A stretch of DNA of 64,000 nt from Paracoccus wurundjeri (GTDB taxonomy: Bacteria > Pseudomonadota > Alphaproteobacteria > Rhodobacterales > Rhodobacteraceae): the NCBI RefSeq assembly GCF_030678915.1, contig NZ_JAUUTZ010000004.1, positions 62,001 to 126,000 of the forward strand. The letters run 5' to 3'. The notes beneath the pieces are model-generated. The model ran no database searches, was not told the DNA's origin, and saw only the letters and a program-made list of their open reading frames with translations. This document shows positions 50,710 to 60,795 of this stretch, piece by piece. A program made the translations under genes and the position numbers. Position 1 is the first letter of the stretch. Every line of letters begins with the position of its first letter.

Positions 50710-51512
50710 TGCAGCCGGTTCGCGTCGAAAGGGGCAACAGCCCGGTGATCCTTGCCTTTCCCCATGTCGGCACCGAGCTGCCGACGGAAGTGGCCGATCG
50801 TCTGAACGAAGAGGGTGGGTTACTGCGCGACACCGACTGGCATATCCATCGGCTTTATGACGGGCTGCTGCCGGAGGTGACAACGGTAACCGCCATCCAG
50901 TCCCGCTATGTGCTTGACCTCAATCGCGATCCGTCGGGCGTCAGCCTTTATCCGGGACAGGCCACCACCGGGCTGATCCCGTTGACCACTTTCGACAATC
51001 TGCCGATCTGGCACGAGGGCAGGGAACCGGCCGATCGGGACAGGGACCACTGGCTGAATGCGGTGCATCGCCCCTATCACGATGCCCTCTCGGCCGAGAT
51101 CGCGCGAGTGAAGGCCGTTCATGGTGTGGCGATCCTTTATGACTGCCACTCGATCCGTTCGCATATCCCGTGGCTTTTCGACGGACGACTGCCGGATTTC
51201 AATATAGGCACCGATGGCGGCGCGACCTGCGCCCCGGAGCTGGAGGCCGAAACGCTGCGCATCTGTCAGGCGTCGGCGGATCACGTTACCGTCCTGAACG
51301 GTCGTTTCCGTGGCGGCTGGACCACGCGGCATTACGGCCATCCTGAAACCGGGGTTCATGCGATCCAGATGGAACTGGCGCAGATCTCGCATCTGGCCAG
51401 TGAAGAACCGCCATTCGAGCTTCACCCCGCGCGCAGCACCCGTATGCGTGAAATTCTTGCCGATATCCTCAACGCGCTGGCCGGGCTTGCTCCGCGCCTG
51501 GTCCGTCCCTGA
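50709..51512 (+). CDS. hutG: N-formylglutamate deformylase
   Basis: 267 residues. VILAFPHVGTELPTEV, LRDTDWHIHRLYDG, SRYVLDLNRDPSG and AILYDCHSIRSHIPWLF carry the metal-ligand His, Asp and Glu residues of the FGase family. It releases formate and glutamate, the last step of the five-step pathway, and so matches the presence of HutF. The ATG at 50709 overlaps the hutH stop by one base and follows a strong GGAGGTAGG site. Confidence 0.93.
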   Translation: MQPVRVERGNSPVILAFPHVGTELPTEVADRLNEEGGLLRDTDWHIHRLYDGLLPEVTTVTAIQSRYVLDLNRDPSGVSLYPGQATTGLIPLTTFDNLPIWHEGREPADRDRDHWLNAVHRPYHDALSAEIARVKAVHGVAILYDCHSIRSHIPWLFDGRLPDFNIGTDGGATCAPELEAETLRICQASADHVTVLNGRFRGGWTTRHYGHPETGVHAIQMELAQISHLASEEPPFELHPARSTRMREILADILNALAGLAPRLVRP

Positions 51513-51524
51513 AAGGTCACTGAC

Positions 51525-53219
51525 ATGAACAACCCGCGTCACAATGCCCGCATCGTCTATCCTGCTACCGGCACAGAGCTGACGGCGAAGTCATGGCTGA
51601 CCGAGGCGCCGCTGCGGATGCTGATGAACAATCTGCATCCGGACGTAGCAGAGAATCCGCATGAGCTTGTCGTTTACGGCGGTATCGGTCGCGCCGCCCG
51701 CACCTGGGCCGATTTTGACAGGATCTGCGACAGTTTGCGCGATCTTGAAGCCGATGAGACTCTGCTGGTGCAATCGGGCAAGCCGGTCGGCGTGTTCCGC
51801 ACGCATGAGGATGCGCCCCGCGTGCTGATCGCGAATTCGAACCTTGTGCCGCATTGGGCGACTTGGGAGCATTTCAACGAACTCGACCGGAAAGGGCTGA
51901 TGATGTACGGCCAGATGACGGCCGGGTCATGGATCTATATTGGCACGCAGGGCATCGTTCAGGGTACCTATGAAACCTTTGCCGAAGCCGGACGCCAGCA
52001 TTACGATGGCGATCTGTCTGGCAGATGGATACTGACCGGCGGGCTGGGTGGCATGGGCGGTGCGCAGCCGTTGGCTGCCGTCTTCGCCGCTGCCTGCTGT
52101 CTGGCGGTCGAAGTGGACGAGAGCCGGATCGATTTTCGTATCCGCACGAGATATCTGGATGCCAAGGCCGCCACACTTGACGAGGCGCTGGCTCTGATCT
52201 CCGGCTGGACCGCGAGGGGCGAGGCGAAATCGGTGGGTCTGCTGGGAAATGCGGCCGAGATCTTTCCCGAAATCCATCGCCGGATGGTGGCGGGCGAGGC
52301 GCTGCCCAATGGCCGTCCCGATATTGTGACCGACCAGACCTCGGCGCATGATCCGCTGCACGGCTATTGCCCTGCCGGTTGGGCCGTGGGCGACTGGCGT
52401 GCGCGGCAGGAAACAGCCCCCGAACAGGTGGTGACGGCTGCCAAAGCCTCGATGCGCGATCAGGTCGAGGCGATGGTGGGCTTTCACGAAGCCGGCGTGC
52501 CGACGATGGATTACGGCAACAATATCCGTCAGATGGCTCAGGAAGAAGGATTGCGGAATGCCTTTGCCTTCCCCGGTTTCGTGCCTGCCTATATCCGCCC
52601 GCTTTTCTGCCAGGGTATCGGGCCATTCCGTTGGGTGGCGTTGTCCGGAAACCCCGAGGATATACGCAAGACCGATGAAGCAATGAAGAAGCTCTTTCCC
52701 GAGAACAGGCATCTGCATCGCTGGCTGGATATGGCAGGCGAGCGGATCGCCTTTCAGGGATTGCCGGCGCGGATCTGCTGGATCGGGCTTGGCGAGCGTC
52801 ACCGCGCCGGTCTGATGTTCAACGAAATGGTCCGCAACGGCGAGTTGCAGGCCCCGGTGGTGATCGGGCGCGATCATCTCGATTCGGGATCAGTTGCCAG
52901 CCCCAACCGCGAGACCGAAGCGATGATCGATGGATCGGATGCGGTATCGGACTGGCCGCTGCTGAACGCGATGCTGAACGTGGCCGGGGGTGCCACCTGG
53001 GTCAGCCTGCATCACGGCGGTGGCGTCGGCATGGGCTTTTCGCAGCATTCTGGCGTCGTCATCGTTTGTGACGGGACCCGGGCCGCCGATAGGCGCCTTG
53101 AGCGAGTATTGTGGAACGACCCTGCAACCGGCGTCATGCGCCACGCCGATGCGGGTTATGACATCGCCAGGGATTGCGCGCGCGAACAGGGGCTGCACCT
53201 GCCTGCGATCCTTGGATGA
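51525..53219 (+). CDS. hutU: Urocanate hydratase
   Basis: 564 residues, full length. The NAD-binding [17 protein letters not shown], the catalytic [20 protein letters not shown] region, [17 protein letters not shown] and [13 protein letters not shown] are diagnostic of urocanase. It hydrates urocanate to imidazolone propionate with tightly bound NAD. Separated from hutG by 12 bases; its end overlaps hutD by four. Confidence 0.96.
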   Translation: MNNPRHNARIVYPATGTELTAKSWLTEAPLRMLMNNLHPDVAENPHELVVYGGIGRAARTWADFDRICDSLRDLEADETLLVQSGKPVGVFRTHEDAPRVLIANSNLVPHWATWEHFNELDRKGLMMYGQMTAGSWIYIGTQGIVQGTYETFAEAGRQHYDGDLSGRWILTGGLGGMGGAQPLAAVFAAACCLAVEVDESRIDFRIRTRYLDAKAATLDEALALISGWTARGEAKSVGLLGNAAEIFPEIHRRMVAGEALPNGRPDIVTDQTSAHDPLHGYCPAGWAVGDWRARQETAPEQVVTAAKASMRDQVEAMVGFHEAGVPTMDYGNNIRQMAQEEGLRNAFAFPGFVPAYIRPLFCQGIGPFRWVALSGNPEDIRKTDEAMKKLFPENRHLHRWLDMAGERIAFQGLPARICWIGLGERHRAGLMFNEMVRNGELQAPVVIGRDHLDSGSVASPNRETEAMIDGSDAVSDWPLLNAMLNVAGGATWVSLHHGGGVGMGFSQHSGVVIVCDGTRAADRRLERVLWNDPATGVMRHADAGYDIARDCAREQGLHLPAILG

Positions 53220-53749
53220 GGGGCGTTTACCCGCTGAGTGGTCGGAAATTTCACCGATGGAAGAACGGCCGGGGCGAGACGGCGGAAATCCTTGTCTTTC
53301 CTGCCGATGCCGGATTTGACGATTTCGACTGGCGGATCTCGACCGCCATTGTTGCCTCTGACGGCCCGTTCTCCACCTTTCCCGGCGTGGATCGGATGCT
53401 GACGGTGATCGAGGGCGGGCCGATGTGGCTGACAGTGGCGGGGCAGGAATATCACATTGACTCCGCCAGCCCTCCATTGAGTTTTCCGGGTGATACCGCA
53501 TGCGAAGCGCGGCTGGAGGGCAAGGCGGTACTGAATTTCAACGTGATGCTGCGCAGGCCCTTTCGTGCCAAGGTGATCAGAGGTCCGCTTGAGCCGGTGC
53601 AGGACGCGGCGCGGGCACGGCTTGCACTGCTGCTTGAGAATCGCGCCGGGTTGTCGCGCCTGGATCTGGTTGATCTGGATCGTGCCGATCCCGATCTGGT
53701 CGTCGCCCTGTCGGAAGGCATGGCGATCTCGGTTGTCATATTTGACTGA
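53216..53749 (+). CDS. hutD: HutD family protein
   Basis: 177 residues. [38 protein letters not shown] and [13 protein letters not shown] are the cupin-like HutD pattern. HutD has no catalytic role; it is thought to limit pathway flux under high histidine. ATGA coupling to hutU. Its stop lies three bases from the convergent hutC stop. Confidence 0.85.
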   Translation: MRGVYPLSGRKFHRWKNGRGETAEILVFPADAGFDDFDWRISTAIVASDGPFSTFPGVDRMLTVIEGGPMWLTVAGQEYHIDSASPPLSFPGDTACEARLEGKAVLNFNVMLRRPFRAKVIRGPLEPVQDAARARLALLLENRAGLSRLDLVDLDRADPDLVVALSEGMAISVVIFD

Positions 53750-53752
53750 AGG

Positions 53753-54499
53753 TCAGCCGGGCTCCACACCGCTGCCGGGGCCGAATTGCGCGACAAGCTG
53801 GTGACGGTCGCCCGGATAGGTCTGGGTTGCCAGCGTCACCCATTGCCCGGAAGTTTCTGTGCGGCGCGTCACCTCAAGGCAGGCGCTGCCATTGGCAAGG
53901 CCCAGCTCCCGTGCCACCGGCCCCGAGGCAGGCACTGCGCGGATGCGATGTTCCGCCGAACTCCATGGGATTTCACGGACGAGCCATGCTCCGGGGGCGA
54001 GCTGATGAAAATCCACCCCGGTCGCAGCAGGTGCGATATCGGCATTGATGATCCGCCTTTCATGACAGAAGGGCAGATCGCCCGCGTAATGCACCCCGCG
54101 CAGCGCCAGCACATTCAGGCTGTGATCCTTGATCCGCGCGGCCTGCACCTCTTGCGGCAACGGTGGGCGCAGGCTGCGCTCTTGCAGATCGAACCGCCAG
54201 GCCAGCCCCATCGCGGCCACCTCGGCTTCGATATCCGCGATTTCCATCACTGCGGCCTGTGTCATGGGGCGCGCGACGAAGGTGCCCAGCTTGCGCCGCC
54301 GGACAAGGAATCCTTCGCGCGTCAACTGGGCCAGAACCTTGTTCATCGTCATGCGCGACACGCCATGACTTTCCGCAAGCTGGGTTTCGAAGGGTAACTG
54401 GAACCCGGGCTGCCATTCGCCGCCAGTGATGCGATTGCGCAATTCGGTCAGGATGCGGTCGTGATGAGTGACGCGTGATCTGTTTTCGTCCCTGCTCAT
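53753..54499 (-). CDS. hutC: Histidine utilization repressor, GntR/UTRA family
   Basis: 248 residues. Winged helix at about residues 12-75 (LTELRNRITGGEWQPGFQLPFE, LAESHGVSRMTMNKVLAQL, RRRKLGTFVA), then a UTRA effector domain with LALRGVHYAGDLPFCHERRIIN and AEHRIRAVPASG. Responds to urocanate in known hut systems. The ATG at 54499 has an AGAGGA site; the frame is open to 54796 but lacks family sequence there. It is convergent with hutIHGUD rather than at its head. Confidence 0.9.
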   Translation of the reverse strand: MSRDENRSRVTHHDRILTELRNRITGGEWQPGFQLPFETQLAESHGVSRMTMNKVLAQLTREGFLVRRRKLGTFVARPMTQAAVMEIADIEAEVAAMGLAWRFDLQERSLRPPLPQEVQAARIKDHSLNVLALRGVHYAGDLPFCHERRIINADIAPAATGVDFHQLAPGAWLVREIPWSSAEHRIRAVPASGPVARELGLANGSACLEVTRRTETSGQWVTLATQTYPGDRHQLVAQFGPGSGVEPG

Positions 54500-54963
54500 G
54501 GCATCCTCTTGTCTCAACCGGCTGAAGGTTACGGGATCGGTTTCCGGTGGTCTACCGGGGCGATGCATTGGTGATGCCAAAATGACACCGGTCTTGCCTG
54601 ACGGGTTGTCACGCCCGGCAGGGATGAAGATGAACATGACCTTGCCCGTCTTCGTGATTCTGGCGTCAGGCAGAAACCCGGCTGGCCCGCTGATATCTGG
54701 TGTCCGGCTAAAGCGTAAGTTTAGTTTCTCGGGATCGCGGTTTGGAGAACGTCTCTTCACATATCGCGACCCTTTTAGAATGGCCTGAACAATCATGTAT
54801 GTTTAATCTACAATTAAGTCGTCGTCTTTTCGTAGATGATTGTTCTGACCATCGATCCGGTTCGGCCAAATATGAAAAGACGTTCTAATTGCGCGAAATT
54901 TCGATGGCCATGTCGTGCCTGAGTTTGGCCACCTGTCTGAAACAATATCAACGGAGACATGAC
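54500..54963. other. 464-base divergent interval between hutC and the capsule region
   Basis: No gene seen. It must hold the promoters of hutC and of the GT25-like gene. An interrupted dyad occurs at 54787-54845: GTAGATGATTGTTC (54832-54845) is complementary to GAACAATCAT (54787-54796) plus CTAC (54808-54811), with an 11-base bulge and 20-base loop. Confidence 0.5.
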
Positions 54964-56154
54964 ATGCTTGATGCGGTAATGAAGGTCTCCAGAGTTCTGA
55001 AGCAAGAGGGTATGACCGGTGCGGTCAATCGCGTGAAATACAGGCGCGATAACTCGCTTATGGCCGAGCGGATGGGCATGCCTCTGCAAAGCTTCTCAGT
55101 CTCGGGCAAAGGCAGGTTGAAAGCGCGTTTTCTGGCCGAGCTGGCGCGGCATGGTCTGCTGCGCGCAGCGACTGCAACGACGACCGACAAGGAGCTTGTC
55201 TTCAACCCCGACCGCGAGGATTTTAACCTGCGAGACGGGGTTACCGTGGTGTTGGAGGATGATTACCTTGATGCGATACCAAATCTTGGTGACGGCGCTC
55301 TTGCCAGATTATTTCCCGGCTGCCAACTGATAGTTACCTCGGGTGCCGGGCTGAAAAAAGCGATCGCGGCAGGTGCTGAACTGCGCAATGTCACGCTTGT
55401 ACCCATTGACGAGAGCGTAAATGAGATGGGATTGGCGATTGGTCGCTGGCTTGTCTATGCGGGCGCATTGCCGCCGGACATTTATTTTGCGGATCTGCTG
55501 GCATTCGGTGCCCCGATCCGCAACCGTAACTGTGTCTGTATCAGCCTGCCCGAATACCACAACAGGCGCGAGACATTTCAAGGTGATGTCGATCCAAAAT
55601 TTAGATTCTTCAATGGGCTGAGGATGCTTCCGGCGTGGAAGGGCTGCGCCTGGAGCTATAAGATCGTTGCTGCCAAGGCATTGCAATCCGGTGCCCGTCG
55701 TCTGACGATATGCGAGGATGACGCTTCTTTCGGCCGGGATTTCCCGCGTTACTATGCCGCGATCAACCGCTATCTGGATCGGACGCGCTGGGATGTGTTC
55801 AACGGCGTGATGACACGTGTATTGGGCAGAGCCGATATCATGCTGCAAAAACCGATGGGTGATGCCCGTATCATTCACACATCGCATATGATGGGGATGG
55901 TCTTCAACGTCTATAACAGGACGGCACTGGAATGGATGGCGGACTGGAATCCTGATGAAGGCGGCGCCGAGACCAACACGATCGATGAATGGCTGAATGC
56001 GATGCCGGGACTAAGAGTGGTTTCCGCGGTGCCATTTGTCGCGGGTCATCGAGAGGATGTCCATTCGACGATCTTTGGTTTCAAGAATATACGCTACAGC
56101 GGCATGATCAGTGCAACAGAGCAGAAGATTCTATCGCAGCTGAAACCGGTCTGA
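54964..56154 (+). CDS. GT25-like putative glycosyltransferase
   Basis: 396 residues with two parts. Residues 1 to about 190 are not recognised (LEDDYLDAIPNLGDGALARLF, a nucleotide-binding-like ELRNVTLVPIDE strand). The second part (CVCISLPEYHNRRETFQG, WKGCAWSYKIVAAKALQSG, RRLTICEDDASFGRDFPRYY) resembles family 25 glycosyltransferases, with CEDDA as the acidic donor motif. The ATG at 54964 has a GGAG site. It is alone on the plus strand, convergent with the capsule genes. Confidence 0.55.
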   Translation: MLDAVMKVSRVLKQEGMTGAVNRVKYRRDNSLMAERMGMPLQSFSVSGKGRLKARFLAELARHGLLRAATATTTDKELVFNPDREDFNLRDGVTVVLEDDYLDAIPNLGDGALARLFPGCQLIVTSGAGLKKAIAAGAELRNVTLVPIDESVNEMGLAIGRWLVYAGALPPDIYFADLLAFGAPIRNRNCVCISLPEYHNRRETFQGDVDPKFRFFNGLRMLPAWKGCAWSYKIVAAKALQSGARRLTICEDDASFGRDFPRYYAAINRYLDRTRWDVFNGVMTRVLGRADIMLQKPMGDARIIHTSHMMGMVFNVYNRTALEWMADWNPDEGGAETNTIDEWLNAMPGLRVVSAVPFVAGHREDVHSTIFGFKNIRYSGMISATEQKILSQLKPV

Positions 56155-56164
56155 GCAGTGTTAG

Positions 56165-57844
56165 TCAGGCTGAATCGCCTCTGCCTGAGATCTTCCTGTA
56201 GTAAGTGACGGCCTTGTCGCGCAGCTTGTTCCTGAGAAATCTGGGGCCGGGCCACTGAAAGAACCGTTCGTCCCGCAATTTGGTGACCGCCTTTCCCGGG
56301 ATGTCATCGACGGGGCAGCGATTCCGGTTTGCCAGATAGGCCATGATCGCAGCGGCACTGCCCAATTCCATCCATGTCGGTTCCATCCGGATCGAGCCGA
56401 ACGCAACATGGGTCGCCGCGACACCGCAGACGGAAAAGAAGTTCCGGCAATCCGCAGGTTCCGGCAGGATGATCCATTTGGGAAGTGAATACCGATAGGC
56501 GTCTTGCGTGAAGAACATTCCTTCGCGCACGATGTTGGTACCGCTGTGGTTCGTTCGCCAATGCACCGGTTTGCAGTCCAGATGATATTTCGCCTCGCAA
56601 ATAGCATCTGCGCGACACGCCCCTCCGCTTTCGATGTCCTGCTGCCGGAAGATGCGCCGGTTCACCAACCGGCGACCTTCGCGCACATAGACATCAGGGG
56701 GGATATGATCGGTACTGCCATATTCATCCGCGGGCAGGCCAAATTCGCCGAAGAAATCGCGCACACCCTGCGGCACGGAACTGTCGTTCTGGATGAAATA
56801 CAAAAGCGCCCGTGTATAGCGGGAAAACGCCTGCGCCATCTCCTGACGCTTGTCATATGTGGCGGTAACCCAACCTTGCGTCAGCATGGGATTGTTGAGT
56901 GGCGCCGCCGGGCCTGAATTCATGTCGAATTTGCCGTTCGGCAGCTCGGCCAGATTGAAATAGGCCGATTTGAAAGTCGTGCCCATCATCGGGATGTTTT
57001 TCGATGCAACCCGGCCAATGCGGATACCTTTGCTGATACGGCGGAAAAGTTCGAATTCGCCGAAGTCGAAATCCATGGGCGGGGTGATTGGAATCCGGTT
57101 ATCCGGCCTGTTCGTCAGCGTGGGGCGGATGCAATAGCTTTGCACCTCGTTGTCGGCGAAACCCACCGGATCCCGCGACGAAGGAGCGACATAGGGTAAA
57201 AGTCTTCCCGTGTCCGTATGGGGAGAAACATTGTAGCCCGAGGCCCAGGGCAGCATCGAGCGAAAGGGCTGCCGCCCTGCGAAGGATTCGCCGAATTCGT
57301 CTGCGGCTTCACGGCCAAGCCGGTAGCGCAGGCGGGCCAGATTTATCAGATCTCCTTCATAGGAGGAATCGACCCACCAGCGCGACGCAAGGATGCGGTT
57401 GTCGTTCAGAGTGCAATTGATGATCCGTGTCCTGTCGCGGCTGACGAAGCGGATATCGCGATTCTGGAACAGCTCGACCTTGCTTTCCGCCAGCATGCCG
57501 CGAAAGACCCTGAGCGCGACTTTGCTTTCGATCCGTGCAGGGAGATAGGGCAGATCGTATTCGTCGCGAACTGTTCTGAAGAATTCGCGGACGACGCCAT
57601 TGACCAGTGTGGTGTTCAAGATATCCACCGCGTTCAGGCCCGAAGTCATCATGCCGCCGATACGATCAGACGGCTCGATCAGGGCCGTTCGCAGGTTGAG
57701 CCGTGCCGCTGTAATCGCTGCCATGATCCCGGCGGGCGTGGCGCGATAAACCAGGAAATCAAAGCGAGATTGAGAGTTGGAAAATGTCACTGGCCGTCGG
57801 TCTCGCTTGCTGTTTTCGTCTGAGCGCGGGTGCCGCGGCTTCAA
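56165..57844 (-). CDS. FAD-dependent oxidoreductase (PF12831 type)
   Basis: Up to 559 residues. The N-terminal FDFLVYRATPAGIMAAITAARLNLRTALIEPSDRIGG is the FAD dinucleotide site of this family, with Y-R in place of the usual G-G. WWVDSSYEGDLINLARLRYRLG and CGVAATHVAFGSIRMEPTWMELG fit the C-terminal FAD cap. No signal peptide. The TTG at 57844 has no ribosome site; the GTG at 57790 is an equally good start. A redox enzyme inside a capsule locus suggests oxidation of a sugar or lipid carrier part (inference). Confidence 0.75.
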   Translation of the reverse strand: MKPRHPRSDENSKRDRRPVTFSNSQSRFDFLVYRATPAGIMAAITAARLNLRTALIEPSDRIGGMMTSGLNAVDILNTTLVNGVVREFFRTVRDEYDLPYLPARIESKVALRVFRGMLAESKVELFQNRDIRFVSRDRTRIINCTLNDNRILASRWWVDSSYEGDLINLARLRYRLGREAADEFGESFAGRQPFRSMLPWASGYNVSPHTDTGRLLPYVAPSSRDPVGFADNEVQSYCIRPTLTNRPDNRIPITPPMDFDFGEFELFRRISKGIRIGRVASKNIPMMGTTFKSAYFNLAELPNGKFDMNSGPAAPLNNPMLTQGWVTATYDKRQEMAQAFSRYTRALLYFIQNDSSVPQGVRDFFGEFGLPADEYGSTDHIPPDVYVREGRRLVNRRIFRQQDIESGGACRADAICEAKYHLDCKPVHWRTNHSGTNIVREGMFFTQDAYRYSLPKWIILPEPADCRNFFSVCGVAATHVAFGSIRMEPTWMELGSAAAIMAYLANRNRCPVDDIPGKAVTKLRDERFFQWPGPRFLRNKLRDKAVTYYRKISGRGDSA

Positions 57845-57871
57845 ATCTGATGGATATGTGGATGCGGGTCT

Positions 57872-58648
57872 TTATCCCCGGATAAGAACGCCAAAGCGCT
57901 GGTTCACGATGCAGACGAAATTATGTTGTTCCATGCGCATCATGGCCTTGAAACCGTCGCGTGCCGATTCCGAATAGGACAGGTCGTCCACGACGATGAT
58001 GGATTGGGGACCCATCCATCCGCTGAGAGATTTGAAGCTGCGCAGCATGCTGTCTTTTTCATGCATCGCGTCGATAAAAGCGAAATCGACCTGCGCGGCT
58101 CCCGCAAGGTGGCTTGGGAAGCACGCAAAATCGTCTTGCACCACGCGGGATCCCGGATCAACGAGATTCACCGAAGCCTGCGCAAGCTGCGAATAGTTCG
58201 AGATCTCGAAGGACAACAAGATGCCACCCTGTTCTTCGCGGGCCGCGGCTGCGAGATACATGGATGAAATACCAAAGCCCGCCCCGTCTTCGAGGATCAG
58301 CTTCGCATTGACGCTGCGCGCCAGGTTATACAGCACGGCACCATAGGCGGGTGAGATCGACACGATATCCGAGGTGACCGCTATGGGCGGGTGCCCGGAA
58401 TGGGCATTGTCATCATATGCCTCGTGCAACCGCCACGGCGCAAAATTGCGCAAGGCGATCCGGCGATGGCTAATTTCGCCCAGCATGTCCGGATCGATCT
58501 CGGTCTCCAGCACCTCGCGAAAACGCACGCGATCCCATGTTGACGATTTCTCGCGCAAATAGGTCACCGGCAGGCGTCTGGCATCCAAAACCGATTTCGG
58601 TGAATTGCATTCTTCGGTTTGTTCACTCTCGCCTGTGGGTTGGTCCAT
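57872..58648 (-). CDS. Class I SAM-dependent methyltransferase
   Basis: 258 residues. The core has KLILEDGAGFGISSMYLAAAA as motif I, LSFEISNYSQLAQASVNLV, VDFAFIDAMHEKDSMLRSF and IIVVDDLSYSESARDG, the pattern of Methyltransf_24/CmcI-like O-methyltransferases where the last DD binds a metal. An AAAGGCC site precedes the ATG. Transcribed with the capsule genes; probably methylates a sugar hydroxyl (inference). Confidence 0.75.
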   Translation of the reverse strand: MDQPTGESEQTEECNSPKSVLDARRLPVTYLREKSSTWDRVRFREVLETEIDPDMLGEISHRRIALRNFAPWRLHEAYDDNAHSGHPPIAVTSDIVSISPAYGAVLYNLARSVNAKLILEDGAGFGISSMYLAAAAREEQGGILLSFEISNYSQLAQASVNLVDPGSRVVQDDFACFPSHLAGAAQVDFAFIDAMHEKDSMLRSFKSLSGWMGPQSIIVVDDLSYSESARDGFKAMMRMEQHNFVCIVNQRFGVLIRG

Positions 58649-58687
58649 ATGTCATGGCCTTTGCTTGGATAAGTTGTAAGTTTTCCA

Positions 58688-60667
58688 TTATATAGCCCTG
58701 TCCGGCCAGTTTTGTATCCATTCTTGCGCGGCGGCCGACACACCCGGCGTCACCGCAAAAGGAGCCGCGTCGAGCAATGCGGTCAAATCTATGGGTTTGC
58801 GCGCCAACAGGAAGCCGTCCGGATGTATGACATCGTCGTCAATGATCAGGAATTGCGAAAGATCCACTTCCTTAGGAGCATGCTGGTATCCGATTGACTG
58901 ATAATAGTCATCGAACTTGATGCCATCGCCATGAATCTGGGTGCTGGACGACGTGACCGTGGCGAGACATGCCGGGATACCATAGGCCTGTGCGATGATG
59001 ACTCCGTGAAGCGATGAAGAGATGATACGTTCGCAATCATGCATCTCATCCAGAAATGCCTCGATTTCGGAATAGCCCAGCCGGCGGATATCGATGCGCT
59101 TCACGTCCGGCGAGACGGGGGTGGTCATGGCTTCATGGGTGAAGTGAAGGATCAGCCCGGTCTTGTGGGTCGGTCGGAGTTTGCGTGGATAAAGGATCGG
59201 CAGGAGCCAGGCGGGGTCGCCATAGATCTCGAGGCATTGGCCACCGTTTTCGATGATCAAATCCCGCGTCAATGGCCCGCGAACAGCGTGGTAATGCGCA
59301 CCGGCGGCCAGAGTGTCGCGCGAGTTCGGGGTACCGCTGCCCCAGACGCGACTGCCATCGCGGGCATATTTGATGACCGAGCCGATTGCGCATAATCCGA
59401 TGCCACGTCCGGCCCATTGGGGTGGAATACCTGTGACTTTCTCGACGATATAGGGGTTCACGATATCGCCGAGATTGCCCGGATAAGGTTGCTCCCACCA
59501 GAAAAGCCTGACCCGCTCGGCCTGCGTGAGCCCCCTTTCTTCGGCGCGCCTGTCAAGCGAGGCGCGGAACAGGCGGCTGCGCGAAAAACTTATGACCGCC
59601 TCGTTTCCTGTGCTTTCGATCTGCGAGAACAGGTCATCCGCCAGCGGCCAGTCCTGCTTTTCCAGTGCCTGCAACAGGCGGAACCGCAATGCATAGGGAA
59701 ACAGATGCTCGTTGTTGCGATATAGTTCTAAATTCGTCGCCAGTACCGACGGATCCGAAAACTTGGACGAAATTTCCAACAGGCGATGATAGCTTCCGAA
59801 ATCCTCGGGATCGCGCGCCAGGATTGCGTGCAGATATTCGCAGACCAATGCGCGTTTGCCTAAACGGGCGGCGTCCGATATCAACTCCTGAATGACCACC
59901 TTCTGGCTTTCAGGGCGAAGAATGTCGGGTGTGTGCTGAAGAACCTTTCCTTTGAATTCCTTGACGTTTCCGCTATCGCCGTGCAGGAAGTATGCACCGG
60001 GATTTTCCGGGTCCTGCGGGCGCGAGACGTCGTTGGGAGACATGATCATAAGACGCGGGCGCGCCGTGGTGCGGCGAAATGCTTCTTCAAGGATATAGTC
60101 GTCAGTGTAATCGCCCTTTGTCTGCTGTTCGATCCGCTTGCATTCATAAAGAAGTTCCAGCGTCTCCCGGGTGTAGTTCAGGATAAGATAACCCGGATGA
60201 AAACGCCGCGTGTAAAGAGAAAAATTTTCCTGTGGCAGAAAGCGGAAACCACGCATGAAAACTGCAATGTCATAGGATTTGCTTGCGAGATTATCGACAT
60301 TGCGAAGCAGTTTCGTATCGACATCAACCCACATCACAGTGCTGCGATGCTTCAACAACATTTTGCGGTAAAAGCGGACCTTCGCGCGGCAGATTTCGCT
60401 CCATGACGTGCCCTCTGCAAAGGTGATGGGCTGTATGTCGTGCTGCATTCCCAATGCATCGCAACGGCCGCGCAGTTCATTCGCTTTTTGTTCGTAATAG
60501 CCGCCTTCGGTGTAAAAGCTCACGATGGTGATACGTTGCCGGGGTGGCTCGGCTTTCTGCCTGACCAGCCGCAGTATCGTTTCGGGCAAAATCCGCTTGG
60601 CGATGCGCTTCGGGAAGGAGGCCGGTGCCGGTCGAAAGGACGTCGTGAGGGTGCTTGCTTCGGTCAT
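58688..60667 (-). CDS. Glycosyltransferase-polysaccharide pyruvyltransferase fusion
   Basis: 659 residues. The N-terminal 270 residues look like a GT-A nucleotide-sugar transferase (ITIVSFYTEGGYYEQKANEL, TVMWVDVDTKLLRN with a DxD motif, TDDYILEEAF). A helical linker follows. The C-terminal 260 residues are a polysaccharide pyruvyltransferase: PGNLGDIVNPYIVEKVTG, YGDPAWLLPILYP and SSLHGVIIAQAYGIPACLA. It would transfer a sugar and add a pyruvate ketal. The ATG at 60667 has an AGGA site; an ATG at 60799 overlaps the kpsM stop, but the extra sequence is not protein-like. Confidence 0.75.
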   Translation of the reverse strand: MTEASTLTTSFRPAPASFPKRIAKRILPETILRLVRQKAEPPRQRITIVSFYTEGGYYEQKANELRGRCDALGMQHDIQPITFAEGTSWSEICRAKVRFYRKMLLKHRSTVMWVDVDTKLLRNVDNLASKSYDIAVFMRGFRFLPQENFSLYTRRFHPGYLILNYTRETLELLYECKRIEQQTKGDYTDDYILEEAFRRTTARPRLMIMSPNDVSRPQDPENPGAYFLHGDSGNVKEFKGKVLQHTPDILRPESQKVVIQELISDAARLGKRALVCEYLHAILARDPEDFGSYHRLLEISSKFSDPSVLATNLELYRNNEHLFPYALRFRLLQALEKQDWPLADDLFSQIESTGNEAVISFSRSRLFRASLDRRAEERGLTQAERVRLFWWEQPYPGNLGDIVNPYIVEKVTGIPPQWAGRGIGLCAIGSVIKYARDGSRVWGSGTPNSRDTLAAGAHYHAVRGPLTRDLIIENGGQCLEIYGDPAWLLPILYPRKLRPTHKTGLILHFTHEAMTTPVSPDVKRIDIRRLGYSEIEAFLDEMHDCERIISSSLHGVIIAQAYGIPACLATVTSSSTQIHGDGIKFDDYYQSIGYQHAPKEVDLSQFLIIDDDVIHPDGFLLARKPIDLTALLDAAPFAVTPGVSAAAQEWIQNWPDRAI

Positions 60668-60795
60668 GATTTCAGCTGTTCCTGATCGGTTCCACCAGTG
60701 GGGCGCTGGATGGTGAATGGGAGGAGGTTGACATCTTACCATTGACTGTTTCGGCTGCTGCCGCCTGACCATATGGGCGGGTCTGCCCTGCCTGA

